From the NCBI RefSeq assembly GCF_001584325.1, contig NZ_LSAZ01000004.1, positions 80,107-144,106 on the forward strand: a DNA stretch of 64,000 bases. Direction: 5' to 3'. Origin of the DNA: Bacillus nakamurai. GTDB lineage: Bacteria; Bacillota; Bacilli; Bacillales; Bacillaceae. The notes under the pieces are model-generated. The model made no database searches and had not been told where the DNA came from. It was given only the letters and a program-made list of their open reading frames with translations. This document shows positions 60,931 through 64,000 of the stretch, piece by piece. Position 1 is the first letter of the stretch; every line of letters begins with the position of its first letter. Both the position numbers and the translations under genes were made by a program.

Positions 60931-61464
60931 TTATTTTGCTATTTCTTTTTCAAACAAATGATAGTCCGCGGTGCTGCCTTTTGATTCATACCCCATCTGG
61001 CTGTAGAACGATTGAAGCGCCTTATTTTCAGACACGCAGTCAAGGCGGATTTTCGTTTTTCCCGGGCAATAAACGCCCGTTTCAGCCCAAGATAGAATGG
61101 TCCGGCCCAGATCGCAGCCGGCAAACCGCCTGTCAATCGCGAGCCGATGCAAATACACAGACTCCCCATGGCCGTCTTCGCCCCACAGCTGTCTGCCCCA
61201 CTCGCTCGCTTCGGGAAGCAGCATGACAACACCGGCCAGTTCTCCGTCCCGTTTGAATAAAAAAACATGCCCATCGGCGACCGAGCCGCGCATATTATGC
61301 GTATCTTCACCGTGTAAAAGGCCGCTCCACTGATCAGACCCTTTTCCGCGAAGCCATTTCGCCGCCGATACGAGCAGTTCCATGACCGCTTGAGCATCAT
61401 CCGGCTGTGCAAGAGATGCTTGGAAGATCCCGGCTTTATCGTTTGTAATCGTAAAAGGTGTCAT
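60931..61464 (-). CDS. yesJ: GNAT acetyltransferase YesJ
   Basis: A 177-residue GNAT-fold protein: LAQPDDAQAVMELLVSAAKW, the acetyl-CoA loop RRFAGCDLGRTILSW, and the closing ENKALQSFYSQMGYESKG. Substrate unknown. SD AGGAGG fits the ATG at 61464; the ORF opens at 61497. Located between yesK and cotJC, the same order as in B. subtilis, and likely expressed with them or at sporulation. Confidence 0.82.
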   Translation of the reverse strand: MTPFTITNDKAGIFQASLAQPDDAQAVMELLVSAAKWLRGKGSDQWSGLLHGEDTHNMRGSVADGHVFLFKRDGELAGVVMLLPEASEWGRQLWGEDGHGESVYLHRLAIDRRFAGCDLGRTILSWAETGVYCPGKTKIRLDCVSENKALQSFYSQMGYESKGSTADYHLFEKEIAK

Positions 61465-61527
61465 AATGGCCTCCTGTATTGTCAGAATATTTAACACCTT
61501 TATTATAAAACAAACCCTGGCCAGAAA

Positions 61528-61557
61528 AAAACAGCCTTCATCATAGAGGGCCGTTTT
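61528..61557 (-). terminator. Terminator after cotJC
   Basis: Minus strand stem AACGGCC / GGCTGTT (one G-T pair) followed by TTTTTT. Confidence 0.65.
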
Positions 61558-62125
61558 AAAAAATCTTCTTCTTGCCGCGTTCTTCCTTCAAAATCTCAAC
61601 CGCTTCCCTGAAGCGCATAGAGTGGACGATTTCCCGCTCGCGCAAGAAACGAAGGGAATCATTTAAATCGGGATCATCTGAAATGTCAATAATCCACTGA
61701 TATGTCGCTCTTGCCTTCTCTTCTGCCGCGATATCTTCATATAAATCAGCGATCGGGTCCCCCTTCGCCTGTATGTAGGTTGCAGTAAACGGAGCACCGG
61801 CCGCATTTTGATAAAATAGCGCGCTGTCGTGATTGACATAATAATCACCAAGCCCCGCGTCACGCATCTGCTGGGGCGTCGCGTCTTTTGTCAGCTTATA
61901 AATCATCGTCGCAATCATCTCTAAGTGCGCAAATTCCTCCGTGCCGATATCAGTTAGCAGACCGATGACCTTATCAGGTATCGTATAGCGCTGGTTTAAA
62001 TACCGGAGCGCCGCGGCCAATTCGCCGTCCGCCCCGCCGTATTGCTCAATGAGATATTTGGCAAGTATCGGATTGCACGTGCTGACTTTGACAGGATATT
62101 GCAGTTTTTTTTCATATATCCACAT
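61556..62125 (-). CDS. cotJC: Spore coat protein CotJC (manganese-catalase fold)
   Basis: A 189-residue ferritin-like/manganese-catalase-fold coat protein. The metal Glu/His motifs are TEEFAHLEMIATMIY and EEKARATYQWIIDISDD, and the closing IVHSMRFREAVEIL. CotJC is assembled into the coat with CotJA and CotJB. Last gene of the cotJABC operon; gap to cotJB 14 bases. SD GGAGGGAT precedes the ATG. Confidence 0.92.
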   Translation of the reverse strand: MWIYEKKLQYPVKVSTCNPILAKYLIEQYGGADGELAAALRYLNQRYTIPDKVIGLLTDIGTEEFAHLEMIATMIYKLTKDATPQQMRDAGLGDYYVNHDSALFYQNAAGAPFTATYIQAKGDPIADLYEDIAAEEKARATYQWIIDISDDPDLNDSLRFLREREIVHSMRFREAVEILKEERGKKKIF

Positions 62126-62139
62126 TCACTGATCCCTCC

Positions 62140-62403
62140 TTATACTTGCCATGGCCAAGGACCGCGGCTCCAATCCCACTGCGCCCCAGCTTGGCTGACG
62201 CCGTATTGCAGAAGCGGGCCGTATTCCGGCTCAAACCGTTTTCTGAGCTGCTTCGAGTACCGGGAATATTCATGAAACTGCTGAAGCGCGAGGCGGTCAT
62301 GAGGATGCGTATCAAGATAAAGCGTCAGTTCCACCAAGACAAAATCCGCCGCTTGTATTTGCTCCAGCAGCCGATAATATTCATCATCAATCTTTTTCGC
62401 CAT
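62140..62403 (-). CDS. cotJB: Spore coat assembly protein CotJB
   Basis: An 87-residue protein: [20 protein letters not shown] starts the family domain, [19 protein letters not shown] follows, and the tail is Trp/Gly/Pro-rich ([12 protein letters not shown]). The ATG at 62403 has SD GGGGGGGAA and gives 87 residues; the ORF extends upstream. Overlaps cotJA by 17 bases, showing coupled translation. Confidence 0.9.
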   Translation of the reverse strand: MAKKIDDEYYRLLEQIQAADFVLVELTLYLDTHPHDRLALQQFHEYSRYSKQLRKRFEPEYGPLLQYGVSQAGAQWDWSRGPWPWQV

Positions 62404-62635
62404 ATTCGATTCCCCCCCGATAAGGATTATCATAGAAATCATACAGATCCTTCCAAAGGGTTCCTTTCTTTAACGCCTCCATCGGAGAAAATTGCTCTAA
62501 ATGATACGGCTGAAACCTCATATATAGCTGCGGCGGCGTACTGTAATACTTTCTGCCGATCGGCGGGCACGGATCAAACCTGCTGTGGAAGGGCTTATAG
62601 GATTTGATCGGTGTAAACGGCTCATTTTCTTTCAT
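62387..62635 (-). CDS. cotJA: Spore coat assembly protein CotJA
   Basis: An 82-residue, Tyr/Phe/Pro-rich coat protein ([40 protein letters not shown]). It is needed for CotJC assembly in the coat. The SD AAAGGAGG fits the ATG at 62635; the frame opens much earlier at 62794. First gene of cotJABC. Confidence 0.9.
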   Translation of the reverse strand: MKENEPFTPIKSYKPFHSRFDPCPPIGRKYYSTPPQLYMRFQPYHLEQFSPMEALKKGTLWKDLYDFYDNPYRGGIEYGEKD

Positions 62636-62668
62636 GACGATCCTCCTTTCAGAAACACATGACCTTAA

Positions 62669-62697
62669 TAGGTATGAACATGGAAAGGCATTTATGC
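62669..62697 (-). promoter_or_regulatory. Candidate sigma-E promoter of cotJ
   Basis: Minus strand GCATAAA (62691-62697), 14-base spacer, CATACCTA (62669-62676), resembling the sigma-E consensus (ATA / CATACAnT). Fits the mother-cell expression known for cotJ. Confidence 0.45.
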
Positions 62698-62762
62698 CTT
62701 TGCGGTTCAGGATCATTTCGCCCAAAAAGAGCTCAGCATGCACAAAGGCACGATCTGAGCAG

Positions 62763-62790
62763 CAAAAAAGTCCGCTCATAAGAACGGACT
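62763..62790 (-). terminator. Terminator after aadK
   Basis: Minus strand stem AAGTCCG / CGGACTT followed by TTTTTTG. Confidence 0.8.
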
Positions 62791-62828
62791 TCAATGTGAC
62801 TGATTTGGAATTTCAAGTAACAATTTTA

Positions 62829-63692
62829 TCAATTAAAACTCTGATGGAAACGATCATAGTTTTTCAACGAATCATCCGTAATTTGTTTATCATACTCAGG
62901 ATATTTAAACCCTAATGCAGAAGCCGCTGACTTTGAATATGTTCTAAAGAGATCATAACAATCAAATAATGCCTTCCACACGCTTTCATAAGTATTGCCG
63001 ACATAAGTATTCAGCAGGGTTTCCCAGTCTTTTGCTTTCATGTATTTTTGAATATACTTGTAATTCTTTCCTACACTTAAGGACTTATTTTCTATTCCAA
63101 TATTCCAAGCAATCATACGCAATACATTAGGTCTTAATATGCCGTTCATGTGATCCAGCGCATACAGTATTTCGTTACGCATTAATCCTTTAATAACATA
63201 GGTTGAAACCATCCAAAATTCATTACAGCAATCATCAAACTCCCTGGAAGTTGGTTTCTTGATATGATATTGTTCATCAGCCGCAATAATTTTGCGGCGG
63301 ATTCGGTCATCCTTGTCTAATAATACTTCCGCCAAACCATCACTCTCTTCAAAGTAATGCTCTGCCTGATTTACGGGGATTAACGTTAAATCAATTTTAT
63401 GTTCATCTTTAAAAAGCATTAAATAGGAAAACCAGCCTCCTAGCTCTGGAGGGAAAAGTTCCATATCTTCAGGTTTTTGCATCATCATTCTTTCGCCAAA
63501 TTGATCCAGCCAACCATCGTCAGACGTGAAAGAGTCCATATCGGTCACAAAATAAGAAACATCGTAGTCTTGAAATCGGTCTCTCGGTACATGTTTATTG
63601 GTTCTGGAACCCTCCAAAGTGACAAGGCGGATTCGCTCGTCCTTTTTTGCAACATCAAGAATGATTTTCATCATTTCGCTCTCACTTCTCAC
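62829..63692 (-). CDS. aadK: Aminoglycoside 6-adenylyltransferase (AadK type)
   Basis: A 287-residue ANT(6) nucleotidyltransferase that adenylates streptomycin. The metal site lies in LEGSRTNKHVPRDRFQDYDV with the Asp pair in DYDVSYFV, and the third Asp in KIDLTLIPVNQ. The family's tail (VGKNYKYIQKYMKAKDWETL) is intact, so the enzyme looks functional. SD AGGAGG precedes the GTG at 63692. AadK is the chromosomal, low-level streptomycin resistance gene of B. subtilis; the DNA is AT-rich versus the cotJ region. Monocistronic. Confidence 0.88.
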   Translation of the reverse strand: MRSESEMMKIILDVAKKDERIRLVTLEGSRTNKHVPRDRFQDYDVSYFVTDMDSFTSDDGWLDQFGERMMMQKPEDMELFPPELGGWFSYLMLFKDEHKIDLTLIPVNQAEHYFEESDGLAEVLLDKDDRIRRKIIAADEQYHIKKPTSREFDDCCNEFWMVSTYVIKGLMRNEILYALDHMNGILRPNVLRMIAWNIGIENKSLSVGKNYKYIQKYMKAKDWETLLNTYVGNTYESVWKALFDCYDLFRTYSKSAASALGFKYPEYDKQITDDSLKNYDRFHQSFN

Positions 63693-63861
63693 ACATAATA
63701 CCTCCTGACATTTTAAAATATTGATTTTTCCCCAAATAACCTAAAAGAAATTTTATGAAATTCATTTTACTGGACGCAGTGCAGAAAAACCTTATGTACT
63801 TGTTGATTGATGATTTTCTCTGCGACTTGATCCAACAGTATAAATCCAGCTTTAAGAACAT

Positions 63862-63898
63862 GAGAAAGACACTCTTGCTGATAAAGAGTGTCTTTCTC
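63862..63898. terminator. Perfect 15-base-pair hairpin between aadK and the right-edge gene
   Basis: Stem GAGAAAGACACTCTT / AAGAGTGTCTTTCTC with a seven-base loop. No long T-run on either strand, but placed directly after the right-edge gene, it probably ends its transcript. Confidence 0.6.
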
Positions 63899-63909
63899 TT
63901 ATAATAAAA

Positions 63910-63999
63910 TTAGGCATACTGGCCTGCCCGATGATGGAACGGGTAATGATGGTATCCGCCATAGCCCCCGCCATAACCGCCATAGCCCCCGCCATAACC
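63910..63999 (-). CDS. Gly/Tyr-rich small protein, partial at right edge
   Basis: Only the C-terminal 29 residues are in the window; the start is beyond 64000. They are two copies of GYGGGYG-like units followed by GYHHYPFHHRAGQYA and a TAA at 63910-63912. The coding DNA has a near-perfect tandem repeat of 21 bases (63954-63999). Such Gly/Tyr/His-rich short proteins occur among Bacillus spore coat or sporulation proteins (YjcZ-like). Assignment to a family is not possible from the fragment. Confidence 0.5.
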   Translation of the reverse strand, partial: GYGGGYGGYGGGYGGYHHYPFHHRAGQYA

Positions 64000-64000
64000 G

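Noticed and set aside
63954..64000. Short tandem repeats at the right edge considered as a CRISPR array
   Set aside because: Repeats are 21 bases without spacers and code for Gly/Tyr units in frame.

Overview
This is a chromosomal window from a Bacillus of the B. subtilis / B. amyloliquefaciens-velezensis group. Gene order follows the B. subtilis blocks yfkO-treRAP-yfl, cit-yfl, yfm, yfn, yet and yes-cotJ almost gene for gene. Promoters, Shine-Dalgarno (SD) sites and operators are typical of Bacillus (sigma-A, sigma-B, sigma-M, Fur box, cre). The block order and several extra genes differ from B. subtilis 168, which points to the amyloliquefaciens/velezensis side; the species call is inference. 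Family lengths and functions come from memory of those families, because no database search could be run.

Layout: (1) 2-1858, an AT-rich YibE/F membrane pair, cut by the left edge. (2) 1862-6692, yfkO and the trehalose operon treP-treA-treR with twin TreR-type operators and a cre site. (3) 6854-7814, a sporulation-type trio (broken GerPF-like gene, GerPA/PF-like gene, Hsp20-like gene). (4) 7825-16329, yflB, ltaS, a yfmQ-like gene, nagP, mapB, yflH, yflI, yflJ, yflK, an acylphosphatase and nos. (5) 16454-22022, a ruined yflN, then the citrate genes citM, yflP, citT, citS. (6) 22270-27637, a BclB-type collagen-like spore protein, a small unknown protein, yflS, a frameshifted pectate lyase, yflT and a yfmB-like gene. 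(7) 27750-44408, the yfm block plus yfnC, interrupted by a TPR glycosyltransferase and a yyaS / yybA-paiA-paiB island. (8) 44441-51606, the spore-glycan cluster yfnHGFED and the second lipoteichoic acid synthase yfnI with a sigma-M promoter. (9) 51834-63692, cypD, yetN, yetJ, yezD, an RsbR-like gene interrupted by TGA, yetH, hmoA, yetF, yesK, yesJ, cotJABC and an aadK-like gene. (10) The right edge cuts a Gly/Tyr-rich small protein.

Themes: carbon uptake (trehalose, GlcNAc, citrate, dicarboxylates, pectin), cell-envelope polymers (two LTA synthases), spore surface and germination (GerP-like, BclB-like, YfnDEFGH, CotJ), and stress or resistance functions (YflT, RsbR, ABC-F proteins, AadK, PaiAB).

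The most unusual property is the density of damaged or oddly started genes. Six are interrupted: yflN (several lesions), pel (one extra A in an A8 tract), yfmJ (short frameshifting deletion), yfnA (internal deletion), the GerPF-like gene (frameshift) and the RsbR-like gene (in-frame TGA). Two genes have a good SD followed by AUA or AUC exactly where the start codon should be, and a third possible case lies in an overlapping frame. I saw no CRISPR array, rRNA, tRNA, insertion sequence, prophage or clearly new defence system.
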